A stretch of 64,000 nucleotides of DNA from Paenibacillus pectinilyticus (GCF_001700435.1 NZ_LYPC01000014.1:744001-808000); one strand, 5' to 3'. Shown: positions 17,510 to 27,352, numbered from the stretch's first letter. Notes: generated from the sequence alone by a model not told the origin. Translations and numbers: made by a program.

Positions 17510-19195
17510 ATGGTTATGCAAATGAAACGAAACACGTTAGCTGTAATGGTACCTGTTCTTGCCCTTGGATTGACGCTATCCGCATGCAGCAGCTCGAAGG
17601 ATTCTGAGACTGTGAACAGCTCCGCTTCTCCAAGCGGCAGTCAGACAGCAACGCCTGCGGCAACGAAAAGTGATGCGATCAAACCTGTTACATTGTCGAT
17701 GTTCATTGACAGCCCTTACCAACAGCCTACGCCTGATAACAAGATCTACAAGATGATTAAAGATAAAACAGGTGTGAGTCTGAAAATGGAGTTTCTGGTC
17801 GGTGACTTACAACAGAAACTTGGGGTCATGATTGCTGGCGGCGATTATTCAGATATTATGACTGGTAATGATAAGCTCATTGCGGCGGGTGCCTTTGTAC
17901 CACTCGAAGATTTGCTTGACAAGTATGCACCGAATCTGAAAAAGCATTATGCCTCCGTGTGGAATCAGATCAAGGATCCTGCAAGCGGTCACATTTATGT
18001 GTTGCCAAATTTCAACGTGTTTAGCGGTCAATTTAATGAAACCACATATGAAGGCCCGGGTTTTTACCTGCAAAAGGATGTCCTGAAGGAAATGGGATAT
18101 CCAACTCCGAAAACGTTGGACGACTATTTCGATATCATCGCAAAATACAAAGCGAAACATCCCGATATGATCGGGTTCGAGACGTTGAACTTCGACTGGC
18201 GAACATTCCCGCTGCAGAACCCGCCTGAACATTTAGCCGGTCACCCGAATGACGGTGGTGTTATCGTCGAAAATGGAAAAGCGCAAATTTTTGCGGACAA
18301 GGATATTGCTAAGAATTACTACAAGAAGCTGAACGATGTTAATGCACAAGGCTTAATGGATAGGGAAGCGCTCGTGCAGAACTATGATCAATATTTGGCG
18401 AAAATTGCTAGCGGTCGTGTTATTGGGATGTTTGACCAGCACTGGAATTTCGGTGACGGCGAGAATTCCTTGAAATCACAAAATAAAATCGGCAGTACGT
18501 ATGTTGGGTTCCCACTTCTTTATCCAGGTGCCCAAGAGTACTATCGTGACCGTCCAGCGCTGAACATTAACCGTGGATACGGGATTTCGACGAAAGCTAA
18601 GGATCCTGTTCAAATTATTAAATTCCTTGACTCGCTGATGACGGAAGAGTGGCAGAAGACACTTCAATGGGGGATTCAAGGCGAAGATTATGAAGTGAAA
18701 GATGGCAAGTTCTACCGTACGCCTGAACAGCGCGCGAAAGCAGACGATAATACATGGAAGCTTGCGAATAAAGCAGAAGCGTTCTTCTTCAATTCGCCGA
18801 AGATGCAAGGGACGTATAGTGATGGAAATGCAACAGATCCGGGCACACAGCCGCAAGAATTCTTCGACAGCTTGAAGCCGCAAGATCAAGAAGTGCTGAA
18901 GGCCTACAACCATAAGACATGGGCGGAGTTCTTCAAAACACCTGTTGATAATCCAATTTACTATCCAGCGTGGAGCATTGACTTAGTGGATGGTTCACCG
19001 GCGAAAGTGGCCCAAACGAAGCTGAATGACCTCTCCGTGAAATATTTACCGAAAGCCATTTTGGCCAAACCGGATGACTTTGAAGGGGTATGGAAGGAAT
19101 ACACTGAACAGATTAGCAAGAACAATATGAAAGCATATGAAGATCGTATTAATGATCAAATTAACTGGCGTATTCAGAATTGGAGCAGTAAATAA
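17510..19195 (+). CDS. Oligosaccharide ABC transporter substrate-binding lipoprotein (xylan module)
   Basis: This 561-residue family 1 solute-binding protein is of the long LplA type common in Paenibacillus. The lipobox LTLSAC gives Cys26, followed by a Ser/Thr/Ala linker to about residue 55. AAGGGAGG lies 9 bases before ATG 17510. The following permeases, two-component genes and two GH10 xylanases suggest it binds xylo-oligosaccharides, possibly aldouronic-acid-decorated as in known Paenibacillus LplA/B/C-like uptake systems. The substrate is inferred from context only. Confidence 0.85.
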   Translation: MVMQMKRNTLAVMVPVLALGLTLSACSSSKDSETVNSSASPSGSQTATPAATKSDAIKPVTLSMFIDSPYQQPTPDNKIYKMIKDKTGVSLKMEFLVGDLQQKLGVMIAGGDYSDIMTGNDKLIAAGAFVPLEDLLDKYAPNLKKHYASVWNQIKDPASGHIYVLPNFNVFSGQFNETTYEGPGFYLQKDVLKEMGYPTPKTLDDYFDIIAKYKAKHPDMIGFETLNFDWRTFPLQNPPEHLAGHPNDGGVIVENGKAQIFADKDIAKNYYKKLNDVNAQGLMDREALVQNYDQYLAKIASGRVIGMFDQHWNFGDGENSLKSQNKIGSTYVGFPLLYPGAQEYYRDRPALNINRGYGISTKAKDPVQIIKFLDSLMTEEWQKTLQWGIQGEDYEVKDGKFYRTPEQRAKADDNTWKLANKAEAFFFNSPKMQGTYSDGNATDPGTQPQEFFDSLKPQDQEVLKAYNHKTWAEFFKTPVDNPIYYPAWSIDLVDGSPAKVAQTKLNDLSVKYLPKAILAKPDDFEGVWKEYTEQISKNNMKAYEDRINDQINWRIQNWSSK

Positions 19196-19266
19196 GAGGA
19201 CAACACACGCTGCAGAGTGGGGGAGACTCAGGTCTTCTCCGCTTTACTTCCTAGGAGGGAATGTCG

Positions 19267-20241
19267 ATGGCCGAGACCGTACTGACCAAGAAACCAAAGA
19301 AAAAGCAAAAAATCGATCCGGAAATCGGCGTCGGTATAAGTTGGAAGACGATCAAAAATCAAAAGCAATTAATTCTAATGTCATTCCCGATCTTGATTTA
19401 TGTAGTAATCTTCAATTATGTACCGATCTGGGGCTGGTTAATGGCGTTCCAGAACTATCGTCCCGCTTTGAAATTTTCCAAGCAGCAGTGGGTGGGGCTT
19501 AAGCAGTTTAAATTCTTATTTCAGGATGATACGTTTTTGACGGTGCTTCGCAACACGCTTGCTATGAGTATAATCAATTTGGTTCTTAGCTTTGGGACGG
19601 CTATTCTATTAGCCCTTCTATTAAATGAAATTAAAGTTCGTTTCTGGAAGCGTTCCATTCAAACGATTTCGTATCTGCCCCATTTTCTCTCCTGGATCAT
19701 TGCTGCGGGGATTGTAGCAACATCGTTATCGGTTGATGATGGGATTGTTAATCAGTTGTTGATGAAGCTGCACGTGATTAAAGAACCCGTGATGTGGCTT
19801 AGTGAAGGCAAGTATTTCTGGGGAATAGTAGGTTTGTCTAATGTGTGGAAAGAGGTAGGCTGGAACACGATCATTTACCTGGCAGCCATCACCTCAATTG
19901 ATCCGTCGTTATATGAATCTGCGGGGATCGACGGTGCCAACCGTTACCAAAAGATTCTGCACGTTACATTGCCCGGGATTAAGTCGACGTTTATCATTTT
20001 ATTAATTATGAACATTGGACATATCCTAGATGCAGGTTTTGAAATTCAGTACCTGCTCGGTAACGGATTGATCGTCGATTGGTCACAAACGATTGATATT
20101 TTTGTACTCAAGTACGGGATTGCTTTAGGTAACTATTCGCTGGCAACAGCAGCAGGTATTTTCAAAACAGTTGTAAGTATAATCCTTATTGTAATTGCAA
20201 ATTCTACCGCCAAACGCCTTGGTGAAGAGCGGTTGATATAA
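19267..20241 (+). CDS. Sugar ABC transporter permease, LplB-like
   Basis: 324-residue inner-membrane permease with about six helices, starting after a basic cytoplasmic tail (KKPKKKQK). PIWGWLMAFQNYRPALKF and the EAA-type ATPase-contact loop YESAGIDGANRYQKI are typical of the LplB/YtcP class. ATG 19267, 7 bases after AGGAGGG, is preferred to ATG 19261, which almost touches that site. It pairs with the permease at 20255. No ATPase gene lies in the module, so a shared MsmX-type ATPase elsewhere is assumed. Confidence 0.9.
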   Translation: MAETVLTKKPKKKQKIDPEIGVGISWKTIKNQKQLILMSFPILIYVVIFNYVPIWGWLMAFQNYRPALKFSKQQWVGLKQFKFLFQDDTFLTVLRNTLAMSIINLVLSFGTAILLALLLNEIKVRFWKRSIQTISYLPHFLSWIIAAGIVATSLSVDDGIVNQLLMKLHVIKEPVMWLSEGKYFWGIVGLSNVWKEVGWNTIIYLAAITSIDPSLYESAGIDGANRYQKILHVTLPGIKSTFIILLIMNIGHILDAGFEIQYLLGNGLIVDWSQTIDIFVLKYGIALGNYSLATAAGIFKTVVSIILIVIANSTAKRLGEERLI

Positions 20242-20254
20242 AGGAGAGATGATG

Positions 20255-21166
20255 ATGGGAACTACGACAGCGCGCAGAACTCGGATGGAGCCGGTTCTGT
20301 TCCATACGATTAACGGCATCTTCATGCTCATTCTTGCTATAGTGACACTTTATCCGTTTCTTCATACCTTAACGATTTCATTCAATGAAGGCAACGATGC
20401 ACTGCGTGGGGGCATTTATTTATGGCCACGATCCTGGTCGTTGCAAAATTATAAGGCGATATTTATTTCGGGGACGATTTACCATGCCGCTTGGATTTCC
20501 GTCGCTCGTACGCTTACAACGACTGTATTGGGCGTGTTTCTCACAACGATGCTTGCCTATACTTTAGCGCAGCCACAATACATTTTTCGGAAAATGATCG
20601 GCTTAATTTTTGTGCTAACGATGTATTTTAATGCGGGGCTTATTCCTAATTACTTTCTGATCAAAAGCCTGGGGCTGCTGAATAACTTTTGGGTGTATGT
20701 GTTTCCAGGCATGGTGAGTGCGTTTAACCTCATCGTGATTCGAACCTACATTCGAACCCTGCCATCAGGCTTGGTTGAGTCTGCGAAAATGGATGGAGCC
20801 GGTGATTTCACGATTTTTATACGGATTATTTTCCCGCTCTGTACGCCTGTTTTAGCTACCATTGCCTTATTTATTGCAGTAGGTTCTTGGAATTCCTGGT
20901 TTGATACATTTTTATATGCCTCTTCAGATTTGAAATTGAGTACACTTCAATATGAAATGATGAAGCTTCTTGGCTCAACGATGAACAGCAACAGTGATCC
21001 TGGCTTGTTGGCGGGGGCAAACACGAATCAAACCAAAGCAATGGTAACTCCATCTTCTATCCGTGCGGCGATCACGATTGTGGCTGCGGTTCCGATCCTG
21101 TTCGTGTATCCTTTTTTACAGCGGTACTTTATCGTCGGGATGAACTTAGGAAGTGTGAAGGAATAG
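20255..21166 (+). CDS. Sugar ABC transporter permease, LplC-like
   Basis: 303-residue inner-membrane permease of the carbohydrate CUT1 class. The opening TLYPFLHTLTISFNEGNDAL and the loop VESAKMDGAGDFTIF (EAA motif) identify it, and the C-terminal PFLQRYFIVGMNLGSVKE is the usual end of LplC-like proteins. Three ATG codons stand in a row at 20249-20257; the third, 7 bases after AAGGAGA, has the best spacing. It completes the importer with the lipoprotein at 17510 and the permease at 19267. Confidence 0.9.
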   Translation: MGTTTARRTRMEPVLFHTINGIFMLILAIVTLYPFLHTLTISFNEGNDALRGGIYLWPRSWSLQNYKAIFISGTIYHAAWISVARTLTTTVLGVFLTTMLAYTLAQPQYIFRKMIGLIFVLTMYFNAGLIPNYFLIKSLGLLNNFWVYVFPGMVSAFNLIVIRTYIRTLPSGLVESAKMDGAGDFTIFIRIIFPLCTPVLATIALFIAVGSWNSWFDTFLYASSDLKLSTLQYEMMKLLGSTMNSNSDPGLLAGANTNQTKAMVTPSSIRAAITIVAAVPILFVYPFLQRYFIVGMNLGSVKE

Positions 21167-21251
21167 CTAGATAAAATAAATAACGTTTTCCAATCATTAC
21201 CTGCCGTTTAAGCCCTGTGCTGAGCGGTTTTATTTCCATTTAGGTAGGCTA

Positions 21252-21279
21252 TTCCTATATTAAGATTTTCCTATATAAT
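21252..21279 (+). promoter_or_regulatory. Promoter region of the two-component genes with a 9-bp direct repeat
   Basis: TTCCTATAT occurs at 21252-21260 and 21268-21276, 16 bases apart. The second copy runs into a TATAAT -10 (21274-21279), 35 bases before ATG 21314. The repeat occupies the place of a -35 and may bind an activator, perhaps one of the AraC-type response regulators. Confidence 0.4.
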
Positions 21280-21313
21280 AGTCATATATATCCTCTAGAG
21301 TGAGGTGTTTTCC

Positions 21314-22834
21314 ATGTTGAGGGTCCTATTTGCCGATGATGAGCCCTTCATGTTAGAGGGACTTCGGTCAATGATTGATTGGCATAAGTTAGGCTTTGTC
21401 GTGTGCGGTGAAGCGTTGGATGGGGAAGATGCGCTAGCCCTGATGAACGTGACTGAACCTCATTTGGTGCTAACTGATGTGCGCATGCCCGTTATTGATG
21501 GATTAGGTTTGATTGAACAAGCCTCATTCCTCTATCCAAACACGAAATTTATTATTTTAAGCGGCTATGCAGATTTTGACTATGCCAAAAGAGCGATGCG
21601 ACATGGCGTAGCGAATTATCTAATGAAGCCCCTTATGGAATCGGAGCTTGAAAAAGCTGTGGAAGCGGTAACCATAACGATTCGAGAACAGGAAACTCGC
21701 AGTCAGTACGAAAACACGGCCTTAGATCGCATTCGAATGGAAACGATTTCAAGGCTGCTGAGAGGAGAAAAAAGGCAGATCTGGATCGAACAAGCGCAAG
21801 CTTTGCTTGATCTCGATGAGCATGTTCGATTTCGTTGTCTTTTGCTCGAACCAGCAGATGAAGGAACCATTGACTCCAATCCTATCGAGATGATTTTAGA
21901 AACGCTACAGTTTTCGCAAGCGACGCTTCTTCCATTCGGAGTAGGCAAAGAGCGTCAAGGATTTCTACTCATAGCGGGTCCAGAGAATCAATCGCTTACC
22001 CCTGCAGTGACTATGGAGATGATTGGCAAAATCCGCAGTAGTAGCGGCAGTGCTCTTTCGATGGCTGTCAGCAGCGAACATCGGGGACCTCACGCTTTAA
22101 ATGAAGCATTCTGCGAGGCGCTAATGGCTGAAATTTGCAGATGTCCATCTGATTTTGATGGCGTCCATTTCTATCAAAGGGAACGCATAGCTGACACTGC
22201 GGATGTGCCTATCGGGATGACACAGTCCATTCTAGATGCCGTATCGAATGGAAATGGGGAAGCGGTGCGTGACCATGTGCACCAGTTATTCGTAGCACTT
22301 TCCAGGCAATCTGTCTCGGTGTCATGGGTGGGGGCTTATCTATCGAATATTAAGTTCGATATCCTTCGCGTCATTACCCAGTGCGGCGGTGAGCCTGATC
22401 TATGGGTCAGAAAATGGTTTGTTCCCGCACTTGCTGCGGATCTGGGTATCTTGGAACGAAGAATAACGCAGGAATTCCTGCAAGCCGCAGCGTGGATTGG
22501 CCAAGAAAAAAGCAACAAGCAAGATGCGGTCATTTCCGCAGCGGAAGACTACGTCAAAGCGCATTTCAGCGAAAAGCTGCAGCTCCAACATGTCGCAGAG
22601 CATTTCCGGATGAATTCGGCCTATTTTGGCCAGCGGTTTAAGAAACAAACGGGTCTCACCTTTAATGAATATTTGCATGTGGTCCGCATTGACGAAGCCA
22701 AAAAGTTACTTCGACGTGAAGAACTGAAAATATCCGATATTGCTGGCCGAGTTGGGTACTCGGATTCAGAGCAATTCGTATCCAAGTTCAAATCCCTTAC
22801 CGGCAAGCTACCCTCCGCCTTCAAGAAGGGCTAA
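21314..22834 (+). CDS. Response regulator with AraC-type output domain (YesN-like), first copy
   Basis: The 506 residues hold an N-terminal receiver (about 1-125; FADDEP acid pair, phospho-acceptor Asp55 in LTDVRMP, and the MKPL lysine). A long middle region follows, then a C-terminal AraC helix-turn-helix (about 405-505; EAKKLLRREELKISDIAGRV, then SDSEQFVSKFKSLTG). GAGGTG is 6 bases before ATG 21314; the in-frame GTG at 21305 is less likely. It should activate the xylan transporter and xylanase genes when phosphorylated by the kinase at 22867. A second regulator of the same type follows that kinase. Confidence 0.9.
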   Translation: MLRVLFADDEPFMLEGLRSMIDWHKLGFVVCGEALDGEDALALMNVTEPHLVLTDVRMPVIDGLGLIEQASFLYPNTKFIILSGYADFDYAKRAMRHGVANYLMKPLMESELEKAVEAVTITIREQETRSQYENTALDRIRMETISRLLRGEKRQIWIEQAQALLDLDEHVRFRCLLLEPADEGTIDSNPIEMILETLQFSQATLLPFGVGKERQGFLLIAGPENQSLTPAVTMEMIGKIRSSSGSALSMAVSSEHRGPHALNEAFCEALMAEICRCPSDFDGVHFYQRERIADTADVPIGMTQSILDAVSNGNGEAVRDHVHQLFVALSRQSVSVSWVGAYLSNIKFDILRVITQCGGEPDLWVRKWFVPALAADLGILERRITQEFLQAAAWIGQEKSNKQDAVISAAEDYVKAHFSEKLQLQHVAEHFRMNSAYFGQRFKKQTGLTFNEYLHVVRIDEAKKLLRREELKISDIAGRVGYSDSEQFVSKFKSLTGKLPSAFKKG

Positions 22835-22866
22835 CTAACGACTTATGACTGACAAGGAGAACGAAA

Positions 22867-24690
22867 ATGAACCGGAGATGGAAGTTGTTGGGAACCGTTA
22901 ATGATATTCCTCTTAAATTTAAATTTCTAATCATCTACTTACTGTGCGTTCTCCTGCCAATTATGTGTATCAACAGCTTATTTTATATGCAGGATAGTAA
23001 AAATACGGAACGAAGAGAGATGGACAATCTACGGATTTCTTTGGATCGCGCCGGAAATGAAATTATGCAAATGATCAATGAGGGTGTCGTGATTGGCAAC
23101 GCCGTATCCGCTGATCGTGTCTTTAATGAAATGCTCGAATATACCTATTCGGATAATGTTGCCTACTACGAAGAATATGATAGTTACCTCCGAGATAAAT
23201 TAGGACAGTATCCCAATATTTATCCCTATATATCTTGGATCGGAGTGTATACTTCGAATCCAACACTATCGAACGGTGGAAGCTACTTTATGCTGAAGCC
23301 TAATGATTTGCAAAGTGAATGGTATCGGAAAATGAACGATGAGAAAAATAAGGTAACCGTGACTTCCTATCTGGATACCAATCCGATGAATCCCGAGGAG
23401 AAGCTGGTGTATGTCAGTATCATTCGGAAGCTGGACAATTTCCCGGATCTCATGAAATTCCCGAAATATTTGCGCATCGACATTCGCATGGATAAGCTGC
23501 TTGAGCTTTTTGAGAAAGAGCACAACTACTTGCTAATCAAACTGGTGGATGAGGAAAATCGTCTTGTTCTGGAATCATCTGGCGCCTATAAAGGCGTAGG
23601 AGAGCTGCTGCCGACTCTACCTGTCAATAGCGCAAATCAACTGACAGGCTTGCCATCGAAGAGCTTCGTCAGTCCCCTTGGCACAGCGAGCTTTGTGCTA
23701 AACTGGCGGCTAATCGGGATTCCAGAAGGAAGTCGGGCGGCGGAAGAACGGAAAGGAGTTCTTCATTTCTTCACATGGTTGACGCTTATTAGCACGATTA
23801 TTCCGACCCTCTTGATTTATATTATTATGCATTCCTTCAATTTCCGGGTTAGAAAGCTTTCTAAGCATATGCAACTCGTGAAAAATGAGCGATTTGAGCC
23901 AATCACGATGTATGAGGGTAAGGATGAGATAGGCGGACTCCTGCGCAGCTTCAATCTCATGACGGAGAAGATCCGTAATTTAATTCATGATGTTTACAAG
24001 CTGGAGATTCAAAAGAAAGACTTAGAGCTCGAACGTGTGCAGGCTGAGTTGAATTATTTGCAGAGCCAGGTCGATCCCCATTTCCTATTCAATACGTTGA
24101 ATGCGATTCTTGTCGTTTGTAAGAAATATCGCTATGAGCATGTGACGGAGATCATCCAAAACTTATCTCAAATTTTAAGAAGGCTGCTCAGCTGGAAAGA
24201 GGATTTGGTGACATTGGAGGAAGAGCTGAGTTTCACAGAAATGTATTTACAGATCGAGAAATTCCGCTTCCAAGACCGGTTTCATTATGAATTGATCGCC
24301 GATGAATCGGTTCTTCCTTACCGTATCCCGAAAATGAGTATTCAGTCACTTGTTGAAAATTCATGCAAGCATGGGCTCCAATCGGTCAAAGGGAATCGTC
24401 GAATTCGCATTTCCGTAGAGATCGTAGGGGCGAAAATGCGGATGAGGGTTGAAGATAATGGCATAGGAATGAAAGCAGAGAAGCTGGACGAGATTGTGGG
24501 AAGCCTGTTCAAAGGCGAAGACAATGGCAAAAATGTCGGGCTGCGCAATGTGTACCGTCGTCTCAATCTGTTTTACGCAGAACGTTCCCTGTTTCAGATT
24601 GAAAGCATCCCCTATGAGAAGACGAGTGTTACAATACAAATTCCTCTGAGTTTAATTAAGAAGCAGGAGGAGGTACGAGAACATGTATAA
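22867..24690 (+). CDS. Membrane sensor histidine kinase (YesM-like)
   Basis: A 607-residue sensor with TM1 (about 18-38), an extracellular Cache-like sensor (about 40-295), TM2 (about 297-322), HAMP and a coiled coil. The kinase core is of the His_kinase/LytS type: the acceptor His405 lies in QVDPHFLFNTLNAI and the ATPase N-box in VENSCKHGL, with GLRNVYRRL after it. Kinases of this type beside LplABC importers sense sugars, often through the binding protein. AAGGAGA precedes the ATG. Its last 8 bases overlap the second regulator gene. Confidence 0.92.
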   Translation: MNRRWKLLGTVNDIPLKFKFLIIYLLCVLLPIMCINSLFYMQDSKNTERREMDNLRISLDRAGNEIMQMINEGVVIGNAVSADRVFNEMLEYTYSDNVAYYEEYDSYLRDKLGQYPNIYPYISWIGVYTSNPTLSNGGSYFMLKPNDLQSEWYRKMNDEKNKVTVTSYLDTNPMNPEEKLVYVSIIRKLDNFPDLMKFPKYLRIDIRMDKLLELFEKEHNYLLIKLVDEENRLVLESSGAYKGVGELLPTLPVNSANQLTGLPSKSFVSPLGTASFVLNWRLIGIPEGSRAAEERKGVLHFFTWLTLISTIIPTLLIYIIMHSFNFRVRKLSKHMQLVKNERFEPITMYEGKDEIGGLLRSFNLMTEKIRNLIHDVYKLEIQKKDLELERVQAELNYLQSQVDPHFLFNTLNAILVVCKKYRYEHVTEIIQNLSQILRRLLSWKEDLVTLEEELSFTEMYLQIEKFRFQDRFHYELIADESVLPYRIPKMSIQSLVENSCKHGLQSVKGNRRIRISVEIVGAKMRMRVEDNGIGMKAEKLDEIVGSLFKGEDNGKNVGLRNVYRRLNLFYAERSLFQIESIPYEKTSVTIQIPLSLIKKQEEVREHV

Positions 24691-26227
24691 GGTGATGTTT
24701 GCTGATGATGAGCCTTTCGCGTTAGAGGGGATAAGTTTCATGGCCGATTGGGAAGCGCTTGGCTTTGAGATTGTCGGTATGTGTGAGAATGGGGAGGAAG
24801 CGTTGGCTTGCATAGAAGCTCATAATCCCGATCTTGTGGTAACAGATATTCGGATGCCGGTAATCGATGGATTAGAATTGATTGAAACTGTGCAAAAGAC
24901 AGGCAGTGACCCGATCTTCATCATTTTAAGCGGCTATAACGATTTTGAGTACGCAAGATCCGCTTTGAGGTTTGGTGTTAAGCATTATTTGCTTAAACCG
25001 GCCTTAGACAGCGAATGGGATGCCATCATGGGGCTCGTTATTCAGGAGCTGCAGCACCGCGAAAAGCAAAAGGTACAGCATGATCTCGTTTCTAACCTGC
25101 TCGTATCGACGATCCTTGCACAGATACTTCGAGGGGAAATCTCGGCAGCAGACGAGAACGTTAGGGAATCGCTGCAGCCTTTGGAGCAAGAAGGTGGGGG
25201 CTGGAGGTACATCCACATCGAATGGTTGAATGGAACTCCTCAGGGATTGGATTCCCACCATTTGCTCTCTGAAAATGCCATGCTCATCGATTTATCTGAG
25301 AATCAGAACGGACTTGTGGTACCCTCTTTTCCCGATATGAAGGAATGGACGCAAAAGCTGTACAAAGATTTGCAGCAACAAGGCAGTGAGTGCTGTCTTT
25401 CAATAGGACCACGAGTTGATGCGCTCAGTGATATAGCCTCATCTTATGCAGGTGCGCAAGAAGCTTCGATTTATGGTTTTTTTCATTCTGTAGGGGGACC
25501 GCTGGATTACGAGACGATCCATCACAAGGAAATTAGCTATGAACTCAGCGAGCTATCCATCGTAGATGAATGTTTAAGCGCAATTGAGTTGCTTCAGGAG
25601 AAGCGGGTCGAAGAGTTGATTAATGATCTGTTCCTACTGTTTACGGAAAATCAAACGGGCCCAGAAGTCGTTCATATGCTAGTTATTCGCATTGTTCTAA
25701 AAAGTGCCGCTGTCATGCGGGAGATGGGGATCGATTCGGAGGCACTTCCACAATTTCGTGATTTTACACGAAGGGAGCATCGTTCCCTCTGTGAAGTGAA
25801 GGTATCTTTACAGCTCTATATGCAGCAGTACTTGAACCAATTGAAGCAGCATAAAGACAAATTCTCAGGCCATCCGCTTCGCGCCATTGAACGATATATT
25901 CAGGAACATTTCCGGGAAGCGCTAACGATTAAAGAGATCGGCGAACGGTTCTTTATGAACGCTGTTTATTTGGGTCAAACTTATATGAAATGGGCAGGGG
26001 TCGGCATCATCGAGTATATTCATGATCTGCGTATTCATGAGGCGAAGCGAATGCTGTGTGAGTCAGAAGAAACGATTCGTGTCATTGCTGAACAAATTGG
26101 CTATGTCCACTATCATCATTTCCTCAAGGAATTTGAGAAACGCGTCACCGACAAACCTGCCGTTTACAGACAGATTAGCAAAACCCTGAAAAATGGGGGA
26201 GATGAAGCTATAGTCTGTGAATTGTAA
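24683..26227 (+). CDS. Response regulator with AraC-type output domain (YesN-like), second copy
   Basis: The 514 residues hold a receiver (about 1-125; FADDEPFALEG, Asp55 in VTDIRMPVIDG, LLKP lysine), a long middle region and a C-terminal AraC domain (about 410-510; EAKRMLCESEETIRVIAEQI, VHYHHFLKEFEKRV). AGGAGG lies upstream inside the kinase gene, and the overlap makes this the coupled partner of the kinase. Its receiver resembles that of the first regulator, so the pair probably arose by duplication. It may direct the xylanase genes that follow. Confidence 0.9.
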   Translation: MYKVMFADDEPFALEGISFMADWEALGFEIVGMCENGEEALACIEAHNPDLVVTDIRMPVIDGLELIETVQKTGSDPIFIILSGYNDFEYARSALRFGVKHYLLKPALDSEWDAIMGLVIQELQHREKQKVQHDLVSNLLVSTILAQILRGEISAADENVRESLQPLEQEGGGWRYIHIEWLNGTPQGLDSHHLLSENAMLIDLSENQNGLVVPSFPDMKEWTQKLYKDLQQQGSECCLSIGPRVDALSDIASSYAGAQEASIYGFFHSVGGPLDYETIHHKEISYELSELSIVDECLSAIELLQEKRVEELINDLFLLFTENQTGPEVVHMLVIRIVLKSAAVMREMGIDSEALPQFRDFTRREHRSLCEVKVSLQLYMQQYLNQLKQHKDKFSGHPLRAIERYIQEHFREALTIKEIGERFFMNAVYLGQTYMKWAGVGIIEYIHDLRIHEAKRMLCESEETIRVIAEQIGYVHYHHFLKEFEKRVTDKPAVYRQISKTLKNGGDEAIVCEL

Positions 26228-26261
26228 CCGTATTCAGAAGGTTTAATATAAAGGAGGAGAC

Positions 26262-26312
26262 TTGCCTCAACTCGGTGGAGGCACAGATAAAGGAGAATGT
26301 GGACCACAATGA
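26262..26312 (+). other. Possible 16-codon leader ORF before the intracellular xylanase
   Basis: TTG 26262 follows AAGGAGG at 5 bases and opens a 16-codon frame whose TGA (26310-26312) overlaps ATG 26309 of the xylanase as ATGA. A small hairpin (TGCCTC with GAGGCA) lies inside. If translated it would couple to the xylanase and would explain the weak spacing of the latter's own ribosome site. This may be chance. Confidence 0.25.
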
Positions 26313-27307
26313 ATAGAGAGCCGCTGTCTTTATATCAGGCATTTCAAGGGCAATTCAAGATCGGTGCGGCAGTAAGCACGGCAACACTGCGGTCATCCGG
26401 CGATTTTATCGCAAAGCACTATAATAGCATTACAGCTGAGAATCAGATGAAATTCGAGCATGTTCAGCCGCAAGAGGGGCTATATACGTTCGAGGCAGCG
26501 GATGCAATTTTTGATTTTGCAGCCAGTCATGGGATTGCGGTAAGAGGACATACGCTCGTCTGGCATAATCAGACACCAGATTGGGTATTTGAAGGACCAG
26601 ATGGTGGACCCGCGTCCAAAGAATTGCTGCTATCTCGATTAAAAGCACACATTCATACGGTCGTAGGCAGATACAAGGGGCGCGTATACGCGTGGGATGT
26701 GGTGAACGAAGCGATTGAAGATAAGCAGGATCTAGTCATGCGAAATACCAAATGGCTGGAACTGATTGGTGAGGATTATCTTCGACATGCCTTCCAAATG
26801 GCCCATGAAGCGGATCCGAAGGCGCTGTTGTTTTATAACGATTATAATGAAATTACCCCCGTGAAGCGGGATAAAATTTACAATCTGGTACGTAGCCTGT
26901 TGAATCAGGACGTTCCAATTCACGGTATTGGCATGCAAGCCCATTGGAGTATCTATGGTCCTCCTCTCGAGGAAATTAAACAGGCTATCGAGTTGTATGC
27001 TTCATTAGGTGTTCAGCTTCATATCACGGAGATGGACCTCTCCATGTTCGTCCATGAGGATACGCGCACGGATTTGTTAGCCCCAACGGAGCAAATGTTG
27101 GAGCTTCAACAGCAACGGTATGAAGATATCTTCCGTTTGCTGCGTTCCTATTCGGACGTCTTGACGTCTGTCACCTTCTGGGGAGCTGCGGATGATCATA
27201 CGTGGCTCGATCAATTTCCAGTGAGGGGACGTAAGAATTGGCCGCTTCTGTTTCAGGAGGATCACACGCCCAAACCGGCGTATTGGCGGTTGATTGAGAA
27301 AAGTTAG
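26309..27307 (+). CDS. Intracellular GH10 endo-1,4-beta-xylanase
   Basis: About 332 residues forming a single GH10 (beta/alpha)8 barrel with no signal peptide, so it is cytoplasmic. The acid/base Glu134 lies in WDVVNEAIED and the nucleophile Glu241 in LHITEMDLS; RGHTLVWHNQTPDW is the conserved substrate-binding segment. Such enzymes cut imported xylo-oligosaccharides or aldouronates, fitting the transporter upstream. The ATG at 26297 directly touches AGGAGA, so ATG 26309 is preferred, though its spacing (13) is long. The xylan-inducible two-component genes precede it and a terminator follows. Confidence 0.93.
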   Translation: MNREPLSLYQAFQGQFKIGAAVSTATLRSSGDFIAKHYNSITAENQMKFEHVQPQEGLYTFEAADAIFDFAASHGIAVRGHTLVWHNQTPDWVFEGPDGGPASKELLLSRLKAHIHTVVGRYKGRVYAWDVVNEAIEDKQDLVMRNTKWLELIGEDYLRHAFQMAHEADPKALLFYNDYNEITPVKRDKIYNLVRSLLNQDVPIHGIGMQAHWSIYGPPLEEIKQAIELYASLGVQLHITEMDLSMFVHEDTRTDLLAPTEQMLELQQQRYEDIFRLLRSYSDVLTSVTFWGAADDHTWLDQFPVRGRKNWPLLFQEDHTPKPAYWRLIEKS

Positions 27308-27352
27308 GCTGTCTGTGAAGACTCAACTATAAACTTTTGTTGTAAAGATGAG

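Noticed and set aside
21170-21240. Possible terminator or cre-like CGTTTTCC motif after the first LplC gene
   Set aside because: The hairpin has a large internal loop, and the cre match lacks the conserved AANCG start.
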